Of a DNA stretch of 64,000 nucleotides, positions 19,801 to 29,895 are shown in pieces. The notes below the pieces were generated by a model, which was given only the letters and a program-made list of their open reading frames with translations, searched no databases and was not told the DNA's origin. The stretch is from Cheilinus undulatus. Lineage: Eukaryota > Chordata > Actinopteri > Labriformes > Labridae. Every line of letters begins with the position of its first letter. Within the stretch, counting starts at the first letter, position 1. The stretch covers positions 35,092,398 to 35,156,397 of the forward strand of contig NC_054865.1 of the NCBI RefSeq assembly GCF_018320785.1, in the 5' to 3' direction. Made by a program: the position numbers and the translations under genes.

Positions 19801-21725
19801 CTTCTGTTTTCCATACAGTTATTGATTTTGCTTGATATTGCCTGTGAAAACTATCATTTAGCTGACATGCTAATGTCTGCACAAAGGCAAAATGCTGCAA
19901 AGTCTCAGAGGTGGAGAGTTAGCACCCTCACTAGACACACAAAAAGTACACGTCATCAAGCACATGTGTGTCCCTCTACACTCTGTGATCACTTTTGACC
20001 CGACTGTCCTCAGTTCCAATAGTCACGGTCACACCCTCCCAAAGAGAAACACAGTCTGAGATTACAGCAGCGGCTTGCTTTCAGTGTGTGGAGTTGTGGT
20101 GATTGGACGAGCACGGTAATACTTGGCCAAGGTTCATAAAGAAAACACACCACCCTGTTTCTGTAAGGGTTCTGTACTTTACATGGAGAAGAAGGCTGAT
20201 AATAATGTGCCAACAATAAGTTACATCCAGTTCTTCTCACTGTCAAACTCTGAACTAGATATCCTGAGCACAAACAAAGAGCCACCTACAGCAAACACCC
20301 ACACAGCCTGCAGCATTTATGCTACCCAAAGTCACAAAATACACACAATTAATAGAGTAATTCAATAAGCAAATCCAGATCTGCTCTCAGTGCTTGAGCT
20401 CTGTCAGCTCTTTCGTGTCCCAGGTATCAAATATATTGTCTCTACAGTGAAAGTATTCAAAATATTCTCCGTTGTATGAAGTAGATTTACAATACAGAGT
20501 CAGGGTTGAGCTTTGAAGTAAATGTAAAACAGCTGTGCACACATTATCACACACACCCTCCTGTCATGATTGTATAACTGATCTAGATGATAAAACACAT
20601 ACATCTCAGTGTCTCCATCATTTTTCTCATTCTTGTCTTAAATGATAACTGAATTCAATCTTATCCTTTAGTATAGAGCAGGATTTAGTGTGTGGTTGTA
20701 TATTTAATATTTTTGGTGGTTCATTTTGTCAAAAGGTTTAATCTAAGTCAATAATATGGCTGCCAACTGAGACTTGAAGCACAGTTAATCTTTTGAATTT
20801 AAATAGGAGACATAGCACTCACTGTGTCTGAGTTTGTGGTTTTGGCCTCCTTGTTTCCATTATCACCGGCGTGTAGCGTTAACCTGAGGCGCCTGATCCT
20901 CCTCTGAAAAAGACAAACAGACAAAAGGCAAATAAATGATGTTCTGCACGCAAATCATTTGATGCATTATGTCACCTGGAGCAAAGATAGGAGAGCAGAC
21001 TGAAAATAAAACTCAGGAATAAAACTGTTGACACATGGCACAGACCTGAACGGCCCACCACCTCAGGTTTATTTATAGACAACAGAACTACAAACAAAGT
21101 TTATGTAAATGCTGTGAAACTGTGCTACACTGATGCATGGGACGTAATGTTGACACCACAGTGACCACTTTGTTTGGCCATGTTGTGCACCAAAATTTTG
21201 AATAAGTCTTTATTTAAGGTAGTATCCCAAGAATCTGCAGAAGTTGCACCATAGAGGGATACTTTTTCTTGACCATAATGTCTCTTTTCTTCAGCAGAAA
21301 ACAATGGGAATATATTTAAAGCTGTAGTAGACAGGCATGTTTAATCAGAGAGCTGTTCAAATAATCATGACAGCCCTGCCTCCTGCACAATCAGCTCCCA
21401 TTACATGATCCTGTGAGTGAACACATCCTCTGACAAACATGAACTTTCACATGATCAGAGAGCAGAAAAAGTTAGCAAGCACTCCGAAACGTCAGCTCTC
21501 TGCAGGCAGACAAGAAACAAGTGGTTACAGAGTTAGAAGGGTCACAAAGAGGGAGGGAAAAACACTGGGCTGTTTGAGAAACAATGCAGAGAAGAGAGAG
21601 AGAAAAGGGGAGAGTTTCAGCGCCTTGGTATCTCTGGGACTTCTTACCTCACTTGAAGACTCTGGAGAGTCATCTGTGGTTGTGGTGGTGGTGGAAACAG
21701 TTCGTCCTGAGCCGTAGCGAAGCAT
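7104..21725 (-). CDS. myzap: Myocardial zonula adherens protein (Myzap), complete, 14 coding exons
   Basis: Fourteen exons (21648-21725, 20823-20903, 14069-14155, 13147-13311, 12921-13013, 12712-12825, 12486-12638, 12072-12197, 11733-11861, 11552-11646, 8965-9070, 8240-8323, 7910-8016, 7104-7806) join in phase to 706 codons plus stop. The start MLRYGSGRTVS, the segment KVYGIVQRTGSDRQQEVM with HLQDEMRYIREV, the rod motif YEEKLQEEQRKHREE, the block LRERIKHLNDMV, the motif TREIGLGCDLPP and the C-terminal YTPFMKLMEITAKINIE all match the Myzap family. Residues about 120-455 form a long coiled coil. In mammals Myzap sits at the cardiac intercalated disc, binds desmoplakin and ZO-1 and promotes Rho-dependent SRF signalling. 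Human Myzap is 466 residues; the excess here is almost all in the last exon, which is Pro/Ser-rich. Confidence 0.93.
7578..7631 (-). repeat. 27-bp coding tandem repeat in the myzap tail
   Basis: Two near-identical 27-bp units, sharing GGYTTTGGTAGAGATGGTG on the plus strand, encode the tandem peptide SLPKPSS. It is a likely length polymorphism. Confidence 0.75.
7910..8016 (-). CDS. myzap: myzap coding exon 13
   Basis: Residues 438-473 (NNELEDKLKYFMSTQNRPRD then TREIGLGCDLPP). The acceptor is TTTTCCTAG and the donor GTAAGA. It ends with two bases (AG) of an Arg codon, the same phase needed by polr2m exon 2. Confidence 0.93.
8240..8323 (-). CDS. myzap: myzap coding exon 12
   Basis: Residues 410-437 (VGSLRSQVAQKDMFISELLD ... 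IVECE), phase 0. The acceptor GTGAAG has a poor pyrimidine tract, but its use restores the frame exactly. Confidence 0.88.
8324..8964 (-). other. myzap intron 11, nothing distinctive
   Basis: A 641-bp AT-rich intron between exons 11 and 12. I see no repeat family or coding signal in it. Confidence 0.6.
8965..9070 (-). CDS. myzap: myzap coding exon 11
   Basis: Residues 374-409. Acceptor TGTTTAG and donor GTAAAC. It carries the conserved block LRERIKHLNDMVFCQQRKVK. Confidence 0.93.
9893..10651. mobile_element. PIF/Harbinger-like MITE inside copy A
   Basis: The 759-bp element has terminal inverted repeats AGTCGGGTATACGC (left) and AGCTGGGTGTACAC (right, reverse complement). A TAA trinucleotide flanks both ends, as expected for the TWA duplications of PIF/Harbinger elements. 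It is non-autonomous and contains a (CT)n-rich stretch at about 10,140-10,212. The other repeat copy (15,180-16,040) lacks it, which supports a later insertion. Confidence 0.6.
10140..10212. repeat. (CT)n-rich low-complexity tract
   Basis: Imperfect CT/TCTC run inside the MITE. Confidence 0.85.
11552..11646 (-). CDS. myzap: myzap coding exon 10
   Basis: Residues 343-374 (EKSHLNQKLQDCEQRLRLLE ... TVVKR). The donor is GTACAA, which is weak after the GT. The exon ends with AG, and the next exon supplies G to complete Arg. Confidence 0.88.
11733..11861 (-). CDS. myzap: myzap coding exon 9
   Basis: Residues 300-342 (AQLDEYIRRLEEAEKNIKIA ... RILEVERLLDCMGK). Acceptor TTACTCAG and donor GTAAAG. 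Coiled coil, phase 0. Confidence 0.92.
12072..12197 (-). CDS. myzap: myzap coding exon 8
   Basis: Residues 258-299. It encodes the well-conserved YEEKLQEEQRKHREEIENLQ after an Ala/Gln-rich helix. Acceptor ATCCAG and donor GTCTGC; phase 0. Confidence 0.93.
12486..12638 (-). CDS. myzap: myzap coding exon 7
   Basis: Residues 207-257 (KSLLENCQSRVDKRDEVKNL ... AAAQAENETLRLQ). Acceptor TTTGCAG and donor GTGATT. Heptad-rich coiled coil, phase 0. Confidence 0.92.
12712..12825 (-). CDS. myzap: myzap coding exon 6
   Basis: Residues 169-206 (ANAHRRSLESEVRIRTQAME, then NNSLISANIGLQ). Acceptor TCTTCAG and donor GTAACA. Coiled coil, phase 0. Confidence 0.92.
12921..13013 (-). CDS. myzap: myzap coding exon 5
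   Basis: Residues 138-168 (VRDSLEKVRERMYGQFGGMQ...). Acceptor TTTATAG and donor GTAATG. VRxxLEKVRxRMYG is a family signature. Confidence 0.92.
13147..13311 (-). CDS. myzap: myzap coding exon 4
   Basis: Residues 83-137, with acceptor CCCTCAG and donor GTGAGT. It carries the strongly conserved stretch KVYGIVQRTGSDRQQEVM followed by HLQDEMRYIRE, and leads into the coiled coil. Confidence 0.93.
13312..14068 (-). other. myzap intron 3, nothing distinctive
   Basis: A 757-bp intron between exons 3 and 4. No repeats or coding signal recognised. Confidence 0.6.
14069..14155 (-). CDS. myzap: myzap coding exon 3
   Basis: Residues 54-82, phase 0 at both ends (acceptor TCCTTTAG, donor GTAACA). It encodes GEKDVSAAWKKKNGMIQRER, a charged, poorly conserved segment that leads into exon 4. 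Confidence 0.82.
15180..16113 (-). repeat. AGCTA-rich hAT-like repeat, copy B (inverted)
   Basis: This is the inverted, collinear counterpart of copy A. Its right end, read on the minus strand, starts TAGGGATGCATAGC and continues with GTATCTGTATCAGCAGATAT, typical of the ends of fish hAT non-autonomous elements. It lacks the nested MITE. The AGCTA/TAGCT array covers about 15,600-15,870. Confidence 0.6.
15333..15497 (+). mobile_element. tRNA-derived SINE copy
   Basis: The head carries a diverged A box (TAGCCTAGTGGTCTAAGGCG) and a decayed B box. The tail (TCCACTGTCCTCCTCTATAA, then an AAGGCATGAAAAGCCC-like end) matches the copies at 52,950 and 58,099. It is an older, diverged copy. Confidence 0.75.
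16613..16656. repeat. (CATA)n microsatellite
   Basis: Tandem CATACATA units with a few interruptions. Confidence 0.9.
16677..16958 (-). CDS. Unassigned coding-like ORF within myzap intron 2
   Basis: This is a 93-codon ORF on the gene strand with a codon pattern that looks protein-coding (many C/G third positions, NST and SSVDEVVKK-type word use), unlike the AT-rich surroundings. Residues 18-90 include PSRLLEFTSAYERGPPMFLN and VHVSPRSYLCERLRL. I do not recognise the family. A possible internal exon would use acceptor CATAAAG (exon start 16910) and donor GTAAGC (exon end 16703). That 208-nt exon would break the myzap frame if added between exons 2 and 3. It could be an exon of an unrecognised transcript, a captured gene fragment, or chance. 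Confidence 0.3.
   Translation of the reverse strand: MVSVHKRRLLCCLNIKIAVPPSRLLEFTSAYERGPPMFLNSTSSVDEVVKKCEAGLHPRDYRDVFVHVSPRSYLCERLRLTPLSTSKLDSLHV
18035..18115 (+). mobile_element. Fragment of a dispersed retroelement tail
   Basis: ATTTATTTATAAAGCACATT followed by CAAAGTGCTGTACAG and A-rich DNA is a pattern found at the 3' ends of dispersed fish retroelements. Only this tail is present. Confidence 0.5.
18295..18685. repeat. Degenerate minisatellite of CCACTTTT/AACCCATTTTTG words
   Basis: About 390 bp built from variations on TTTTTGCCACTTTTAACCCA, strongly T-rich on the plus strand. Units vary in length and sequence, so this is an old tandem array. Confidence 0.75.
20823..20903 (-). CDS. myzap: myzap coding exon 2
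   Basis: Residues 27-53, phase 0 at both ends. The acceptor is TTTTTCAG and the donor GTGAGT. It encodes the basic segment RRIRRLRLTLHAG, comparable to the Arg/Leu-rich N-terminal segment of mammalian Myzap. Confidence 0.8.
20904..21647 (-). other. myzap intron 1
   Basis: A 744-bp intron between exons 1 and 2. No repeat or coding feature recognised. Confidence 0.6.
21648..21725 (-). CDS. myzap: myzap coding exon 1
   Basis: Residues 1-26, from the ATG at 21725 to the GTAAGA donor at 21647. The sequence is MLRYGSGRTVS followed by a six-Thr run and a Ser/Glu-rich end. A GTG lies in frame six codons upstream, but no upstream ATG, so this ATG is preferred; it also matches the MLR start of the family. 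Confidence 0.85.
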
Positions 21726-22465
21726 GTCTCCTCTTCTGTCCACAACTCGCCTGTCTTCCTCTCCCTCTCTGGACCACCTCCCACCCTTCCTCTCACTCTC
21801 CTTCCTGAGTTCTGCTTAAACTCTCAGATCGACCATCTGCCCCCAGCTCCAGCCAGGGGAGAGAGGAGGGAAATTCCACTCTGTCAAGCCTTGCTGCTGC
21901 TTCTGCTGGTGTTAGAGGGGGTGTTAGGAGTCCACAGGGCCCCTCTCAGTCAGGTACCATCCAGTGTCACACTCAGAAACACAAACACAAATATGTCATT
22001 GTCTTAATTCCAGCCAGACTGCTTCTATATCCACCTGACTGACAGGCTGTTCTCTCTCTGACTCCCTCTCTGTGCCTTTCTGAGTTCCCATCAGACCTGT
22101 CTGGCCACATTTCAGCCTCCTCCCTGCTCCGTGCCTCCTGCTCTGAGTGCTGTACTTTCACAGGGCGGGTCCTCCTCCCCGGGCAGGGACAGGTGGAGCT
22201 GCTTATCTACAGGAGCGGCTCATAGGAGGAGCTGGGCTCACTTTTCACTTACAGCCAAATGGTTGGAAAAAATAAACTTTTTATGCATGCAAAATCCTGA
22301 TAATGCTTTAAATAGTGGAGAAAACATACATTCAAAAACAGTGTCAGTATATTTAATGGATTTTCCAGAAAATACACTCTGCATAGATGTACGCTCTTAT
22401 ACCAAAAAGAGTGCATTTATTTGACATCACCATGTTAAACTTATTTAATGACATCTCTCATTAAA

Positions 22466-22493
22466 ATAGTTGCTAAATTTATTTAGCAACTAT
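22466..22493. repeat. 13-bp perfect palindromic hairpin
   Basis: ATAGTTGCTAAAT and its reverse complement are separated by 2 nt. Confidence 0.8.
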
Positions 22494-23211
22494 AGGCCAA
22501 AATATGCCAAAATCTAATCTATCTAAGTCCTGTTTGCATTTCACTAAATCAACTCTTATGATCTAATGAATGAGGATAATAAGGTTATGCCTTATTTAAT
22601 GACAATGCAACCCTTTTAGCTAATCACCTGACAGCTCCTGCAGGCCTTGTTCAAAAGCATAACATCCATTTTCCTCAGAGGTCTGGAAGCTTTAACATGC
22701 CTGATGATATGGCCAGAATGTGGTCCCATGTTTGTTAACATCTGACCTCTAGGTATTCAGCGCTGGAATTGTAGGAATGTTGTGATTAAGTGCCACAAAG
22801 AAGTTTTCTATCAAATATCTTAATAAAACTGATATCTTGTCAACATTTTTTTACACTATCATTACTTTTTTTAATCTTTATGTACATTTTTGATTAAACT
22901 TTCCTTATGGGGACAAAGCTGGGTGAAAGATTTTTACTTGTATTAATTCTAAAGCAGGAACTTCAAGGCTGTGTGCACAGCTGGTTTTAGTGTCAGGCTA
23001 AGGTAAGCGATTGCCTGAGGCCTCGTGCTCCAAGGGGCCTAAAGATACAGTTGTTATAGGTGTGCATCAAATATAAGGCATACGTTTAAAATTAGTTTTG
23101 GGAGTTAAGATGCTGGGGCCATGGGTGTAGCACAGGGGGAGGGGTAGTTTATATCTGGACCCACAGTAAAATTAATCTAGCCATAGTAAAAATATGTATA
23201 TTCTTTCTATT

Positions 23212-23325
23212 CAAAATGTCTCTCCCCCACTCTCTCATCCCTGTTCCTGACTCTGTCCACTGTCCTCCTATATGAATAAAGGTATAAAATGCCCACAAAT
23301 TTACAAGGAAAGAAGAAAAGAAAAG
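23212..23325 (+). mobile_element. 5'-truncated SINE tail
   Basis: It contains TCTCTCCCCCACTCTCTCAT and CTGTCCACTGTCCTCC followed by ATAAAGG and an A-rich end. These match the tail of the SINE at 52,950, without the tRNA-like head. Confidence 0.65.
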
Positions 23326-25362
23326 AAAATGTTCATTTCAAATGTAAATGAGTGTCCAACAGTGAATGAAATCCCTGGATAGGCCCCTGGCTCCAATCGC
23401 AAGGTCAAAGCCCCTAAAAAAGCTAAAATGTCCCCATATCAAGCAAATTATAGTTCAGTAGATCCCTGTTACCCCACGGAAACAATGTACTGGTGGATTA
23501 CTATGTGGTGAAATGGCATGTAATAAATACCTATAATGGGCATTTATATATTTTCTATTTTTTCAGGTCTGACCTGGCTTAGAGACATTAAAAAAGTACA
23601 TTAAAGTAAATGGAGTTCTTAAGCTTTTATGGTCAAGGAGTACAAGTAACTTGTTTTTAATAAGTCTTGATAACAGGTTACAAAAACTGAGTAAGTTCAA
23701 CACAGTGTTTCAGAGTTGAATTTTTAGTGTGTTGGCTATTTAGATATACATTTTATTTTCTATTTGTTATGTTCTTGTGATTTAATTCAACACACTGTTA
23801 CACCCTTATATTTTGGATTCATCTACTATAAAATGAAACATTTTAAGTTTTTTTGTTTTAATCTTGCTGATAACAGCTTACATCTCATCAAAATCTTAAA
23901 TCTACTATCTCAGAATATCCTTATATATATATTATTTGGTGCAAAAAGACATCACAGGATTTATATAACTGGCAGTAGTAATAGGCTATTTAGATAATTA
24001 TGAGTATTTATCGTTTGGGTTATGTCCTTCAGATCTCTGGTTTTGATACCTGAAAACTATAAGGAGGCAGTTAGTTTATTCTGGTGGTGGTCTTTGAATT
24101 CCCAGGTGTTAGAAGGATCATTATTAATTTGAATGTGTTTCATAACTAGCTGCAAACTCCTAACAGGAGTTTTAAAGTATTCTTCATGAGATGCATTGCT
24201 ACTTTTACAAAGTAAAACCATTTAAATCAATCTCCCAGCCATGCTGTTGTTATTTAACATTAAATGGAGTCAGAATGTGTTAATACTGAAGGTGCATTTG
24301 GTGTCCTGTAGTACAGACGTTGCTTTAGCCGATGAATTATTGATGCAGTTGATAGAGGATAGTGATGAAAAGTAAGACCGCACAACAACCATTATTTTTT
24401 AATGCTATTGTTACCTCTTGCCTCACATCCACACTATTATTTGGACTTAGGCGATCAGTTTAATCCTCACTCATTCTCAGTCATATTCACGTCATACTTT
24501 CTTATTTTGACAGATATCTTGAAGGAAGAGACAGAGCTGACAGCAGGATCACATTCCTCTTATGAATGGCCTGCAGTCACTCCCTTTTAATTGAAACTAG
24601 ACTCACAGTCACAGAGGAGAATCAAGTTTAAAGAGCAAGACTGCCAAACAGCTGAGAGCAGGTTCAACAAAGTTCTGCTGTTAAAATACGTCAGTGGACA
24701 TGGTCATATAAAAGGAAAAAAATCTCAGCATTATCTGACAGGTATTTCTACAGGACTGAGAGCTTAATTATTAACCACACTTCAAACATACTGTGTGTTT
24801 TATTTACTCCTGCAGTCATGGTGTGGGTCGCTCAGCCAGGCCTCAGTCCAAAATGTCGTGTCTGACTCCATGTGGAAATCCTCTCCCATAAACAGATCAG
24901 ATTCACTTCCTGTCATGGTTGTAGTCAGATTGTTGTGAGATCAGATACCGATTCAGGGCTGGATTAGTCTCAGGGGTCAGAGTACAGTAACAGGAATAAC
25001 TACATTCAGAGTGAGGATGTGTCACTAAAAGAGCAATCACAGACAGCAGTGCTGTAATACTTTGTTGCATGTTGGACTTTTGTGATTTCATAGCACCTTA
25101 AAGCTAAACTGACTTACTGTATAGGGCAGTGGTCAAGCCTCAGGACACACTACCACCTCTTTCATGAGAAATGATGACCCAAGTTTCTGAACATTTCCAA
25201 CCACTCAAATTTGTTAATAAAAAACGTTGCAGTTTGGACCTTAACTGGAACAAATAGTAGATAATGTATTTGTAGATAGCCTCACGTCATCCATCCTGCT
25301 GGCGAGGGCGCAGGCATCCGGGAGAAAGATGCTTGGTAGGGCAGGTTTGTGTGGGGCTGCTC

Positions 25363-25519
25363 TTAGCCTAGCTTGTTTGCCCCGCTTTCATCTTCTCGCA
25401 CAGCACCGTCTCTTCCTCCTCCCCACTGGCTGTAGGTGTCATACTGCTCCATGTCCTCCTCCTGTCGGTCTCCGATCGCCCCGTTCTCCAGAAAATCTCC
25501 ATCAGGAGCAATGTAAATT
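25363..25519 (-). CDS. Unassigned acidic exon-like ORF fragment
   Basis: A candidate acceptor ATTCCCACAG is followed by an open frame of about 52 codons with acidic, polar sequence (APDGDFLENGAIGDRQEEDM then EQYDTYSQWGGG) ending in TAA. Base composition is higher in GC than the surroundings. I do not recognise the family and found no partner exon. It may be a gene fragment or retrocopy remnant, or chance. Confidence 0.2.
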
Positions 25520-28352
25520 CTGTGGGAATGCTGTCAGTTCTGGTGTAAGCATAGGGCTTTGTTTTGCTGCTAGTGATGGAGCGCCAGGCCGATGCATTCA
25601 TATGTGCCGCCCCATGCTACCTCAATAGGTAGCATTCAGTAGTCCCCTGTTAATCAGCCAGTGTTCTGTGGCAGTTACTGGCAGTTGTTGTTAGCTTTTA
25701 AGCTAGCTAGGAGTTGTAGCTGAGACTGAGGTCTTCTTTTTCACCTTTTTTGTGTTTTTTCTTGATGAAAATTTCCCAGTCTTTCTCTCAAAGGTGTCCT
25801 GGACCATCCATCTTCTTTGTTTTCACGGGTTTCAACATATGTTGTCACTTTAACTACGAAAAACACTACAAGTCCAAGATATAACTTAAGAGTGCATCTT
25901 TCTTGCTGCTAACTCCTCTGGTTACTCTAAAATCAAGTTGTGCTTCAGTTAAAATCTGCTAACCCTAAATCAAGTGATAGCGCAGAGACAGAACAAAATA
26001 AACATGTCTTAAAAGCATCTGATCATAGACGCCCTGAGAGGATTTTATTTTACTCTTTTATGATAGCAAGTGGTAAGGTTGTTTTCCCAGGATCTGGAGA
26101 AATAGCCACATTATGAATGGAAAAATCATTTTTATTGCCCCAAGATAATGAGACAAAATGTTAAGATCCTAAGAAAACACCACTCATTATCACAGCAAAA
26201 TGGGGCAAAATAAATTTTATGGATGCATGTCTGCTTAGGGCTTCCATACATCTTGGACCTTTGGCACATTTTTGTTCTCCCAGCACACATTCACCTTCCA
26301 CAGGAAGCAGCTGTTGGACCCACTTTTGGGTCCAAACCCACCAGTTTAAAGCCACTGGTCTTAGGGATATCTTGTACTCTCACTACAGATTTGGCACATG
26401 TTTGATGAAATGTGCTCCAGATTTAGAAACAACATAGTCCATTATGGGTCCAGCTTTGTAGATGGGATAAAGTTTTCTTTTTTCTTAACTGAAATGACAG
26501 TAAAGATGTGAATTGTGTTGTTTGTTGCTGTTTTTAGGTTATTCTACAGGTGTTTTATCTATTTGTTTTTCCAGTGGTTGCCTCTTTGGTATTTTCCTGT
26601 TGTAACCAACAACAAAAAGCTGTTGTTGAGTTCCTCAGTATCTGAGGAATTCAGGTTGCCCGTTGTTTTAGTCACTCCTGACAGAGAAGAACCATCAGCT
26701 CTGTTGACAGATTAATGTGCGGCCTCTGATGAAATGACACGGCTCCACAAGACTGCTCTGTGTCTAACAGCAGAGAGGCAAAGAGCACAAAAAGATGTAA
26801 ACATCCAGCTAAAATAGATCACAGCTGCAGTAAACATCACTAATATTGTCAACTTTTTAAATTTTTATTTTTGTACCAAGTCTGTATTTTAAAAAATTAC
26901 ACAGTAATGAAGTGATAAAATCACTCAGCTGCACAGAGACTCTTTACAAATAAATTTACATACACTGTTGAGGGATGAGAGATAGACTCTACACCAGATG
27001 TGTAAATCTGTGTAAAATTCAACCAGTGCTAATATGAGATTTAATCAGTTCAGTCGGGACCGCTTTGTCAAGAAACACACAATTTGTGGCTATAAATATG
27101 TCTTTATCAGCAGTTATTAAAAGCACTCATTGCTGTTATTTATATTTGACGACGTGGCTGTTCTGGGATCCCCCAGAGCAGGCGTCAATGACAACAGAAT
27201 GAAATTGCTTAAGTCAGAAGCAGAATGAAGGAGGAGCTGGGGTGGAGGAGGGTTTCAAAAGCAGCTTGCAGAGAGAGCTGCAGAGCATGGCCAGGCAAGA
27301 GTAGGCAACATGAGAGCGATTAGCCAACAGCATGCTTAGAGCAATTCAGCTGAAGTTGCTCCATGTAAATTTAATTAAAAAGTTCCATTTGCCTGAGTAA
27401 AGATACTTTTTACACAAAGGATTTCATTAAAAAATTGTGACCAAAATGGGTGGCTAATATATTAAAAACCCTTTTATGTTGGAAGATCCCATTTGTGTAG
27501 CTCCTTATGCTTCCTTTTGCTTCCTAACCCAGTTTTTGTACGTTGAGATTGTTTCAGTCATCAGAGACTTTATTTTTAGTGAATGATTACATATTGTATG
27601 ATAAAAAAAAATAAAGAAAAGTGCAATTTCTTAGGTTATGATACTCTGTTGTGATGTCTTTTTGAACACAAATGGGTACCAAGTCTGACAGCAGGATAAG
27701 GATAAAGGTGATGGTAGAGACGAAGGATACGAGATGTGACGTGGGATGGCCATCTGAACATCTAGACCCAGACACAGATGATCTGCAGGAGGTGACCTAG
27801 GTGAAGGAGGGTTGCATGGATCCACACTGTAGACAAACTGCAAGCAGTGGAGGGGAGAGCCCATTTAAAGTTTGGTGGCAGCAATGTGATCGTTTCATAA
27901 ATGTCATGTCTAGATCTGGTGGGTCTGGTTCTGATCACAAGAGATAAAAAGAGTCCAATTAGAACAAATATGGGATAGTAGTCCTGCTTGAACTTAACTT
28001 TATTTGTTGTGCTAAATCAATAAATCAAGACTCCAGCTTTCAGTTAAAACAAATATAAAGAGTCATATATAGAAGTACAAAGAAGTGAACTTTTCAAAAG
28101 AAGTTTCAAACATAAGAAGAATCATCTTTATGACCTTGTCTGACTCACTCTTTCTGTCTTATCTGTTTTATAGCTCAGGCCTCAGAAGACTGGTACAGTG
28201 ATAATGTTTATCTGAAATTTGTTATGGAATAAAACAAGGTCATACTTAATATTCTACAGGAGTTACTTAATCTAAAGTCACTGGTCAGTTTGCATTGAAT
28301 TTACTAAAAAGACTGTCACACAACAGATTTCATAAATAGTCCGTTTAAAACA

Positions 28353-28440
28353 GGGGTGTCTAAACTTTTTTCATCAAGGGCCACACACAGAAGAATAGGT
28401 GGATGGTAGGGCCACACTGACATACCTCACCTTCAGTGTA
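28353..28440 (+). mobile_element. hAT-like element end
   Basis: CAGGGGTGTCTAAACTTTTT followed by TCATCAAGGGCCACA is the typical end of a widespread hAT-type non-autonomous element. Only this end is clear. Confidence 0.6.
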
Positions 28441-28861
28441 TTAAAGTCAGTAAAACCAGTCCAGTGTAGGTTAGGATTATGTATAATGACTGATCATGCA
28501 ACAAGAAAATACAACCTACATCACTGCTTTCTAGTAATGGCTGACATGGCATCAATCACTGTTAAGGAATCAGATCAGGGGCCAGGATGTGAACGTCTAT
28601 CTAAGCAGCAGAGGAGGGAGACACTGATGGTTCATTTCCACATTCAGACATAAGAGAAAACTGCATGAAGCTGCAACACTGCACAGAAATAGTGCTGCTT
28701 GAAGATTACTAGAGCAGATAGCAGAACTAATAAGCACCATTTGTGCTGCTATGAGCTGCTATAATCCTGTTATTAATCAGGGCATAATAAATTGAGATAT
28801 CATTATTATTTTGGTTGCAAATAACTTGCAACAAAGACAAAACAGAAGCACACTCAAATGA

Positions 28862-29561
28862 TTTAACCATTTAGCATCATGCTGTGGGGATGCTTCTCAG
28901 CAGCCTGGCCTGTAAGGCTTGTAGAGGTAGAGGGTAAAATGAATGCAATGAAATATAGGAGGATCCTGGAGGACAATCTTATTCAGTCTGCAAGAGAACT
29001 ATGGCTTTGGAGAAGATTTATTTTCTCACAAGACAATGACCCAAAGCATACAGGGAAAGCTACACAGAAATGGTTAAAAGGCAATGAGGTGAATGTTCTG
29101 GAGTGGCTCAGTCAAAGCCCAAACCTCCCCCAGAATTTATGGCTGGACTTGAACATAGATATTAACACCTGATCCCCATGCAACCTGACAGAGCTTGAGC
29201 AGTTTTGAATAGAAGAATGGAGTAGAATTGCAGTGTCCAGATGTGCAAGCTTGATTGAGACCGATCCACACAGACTCAGTGCTAATTTAATATAATAAAT
29301 AAATAATAATACTGACTAAATAATACTAAATAAATAATACTAAATAATACTGACTTGAAGGGGATGAATATTTATGCAGTCATGTATTTTACGTGATATA
29401 TTTTTATTTAATTGCCATTACTTTTTGAAAATCTGTTTTCACTTTGACATAAAAGAGGTTTTTTTTTGTTCAACAAAACCAAATCATATTGAACATGATT
29501 GATTTAAAAATCGGTAAAAGGGTGAAACATCCAAGATGGCGCATATTTTTTATGGGCACTT
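28862..29561 (+). mobile_element. Tc1-like transposon, 3' half
   Basis: An open frame from 28,879 encodes the C-terminal half of a Tc1 transposase: MLWGCFSAA, FSQDNDPKHTGKATQKWL and the degraded VLEWLSQSPNLPQNLW. The second catalytic Asp (QDNDPKH) is visible. The acidic third position is lost where family members read DLNPIEHLW. Downstream, the right end (29,400-29,561) matches the right end of the MITE at 38,243-38,605. The N-terminal DNA-binding half is absent, so the copy is dead. Confidence 0.85.
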
Positions 29562-29895
29562 TATAGTTTTAAGGCCCTATGTTAGTGAACAATGTCTCCC
29601 TTGGCAATGGGTTCACATCTATGAAATACATGTTGGCTGTTAATCAGACTTGTTCAGTTGCTTTCAGCTTACTTGAACTTTTGTCACGCTCATGGTCCTT
29701 GTTGTGATACCTGGACATGTATTATGGGAAGTGGGTAATGGGGATGGGAGTTAATAAATGATGTATGAATTTTGTTTTGGATCTTGTAAATTCCTTGTGT
29801 TTGTTTTTATGGATCTGGTCTGCTGTGTATTTGTCCTCTCCTCTGAGTGGTTAACTTTATTAAGTGGCACACAAGTGTGAAAAAATGACAGTAAA

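Larger units (their letters stand above)
14156..20822 (-). other. myzap intron 2 (6.7 kb)
   Basis: The largest myzap intron. From left to right it holds AT-rich DNA, a SINE (15,333-15,497), the inverted AGCTA-rich repeat copy B, a (CATA)n microsatellite, the coding-like ORF at 16,677-16,958, a LINE/SINE-type tail at 18,035-18,110, a degenerate minisatellite (18,295-18,685) and a TTAGCTTAGC-type repeat near 19,140-19,300. The rest shows nothing recognisable. Confidence 0.65.

Noticed and set aside
21726..21743. Upstream GTG-initiated extension of myzap (adds DRRGD)
   Set aside because: GTG is not expected as a start for this gene, and the ATG at 21725 matches the MLR start of the family.
24903..25091. 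62-codon minus-strand ORF with a hydrophobic segment and cysteines (MQQSITALLSVIALLV)
   Set aside because: Short enough to occur by chance, no recognised family, no partner exon and no supporting context. Frame conservation in related fish would be needed.
28399..28653. 84-codon plus-strand ORF
   Set aside because: It starts inside a hAT-like repeat end and shows no recognisable protein motif.
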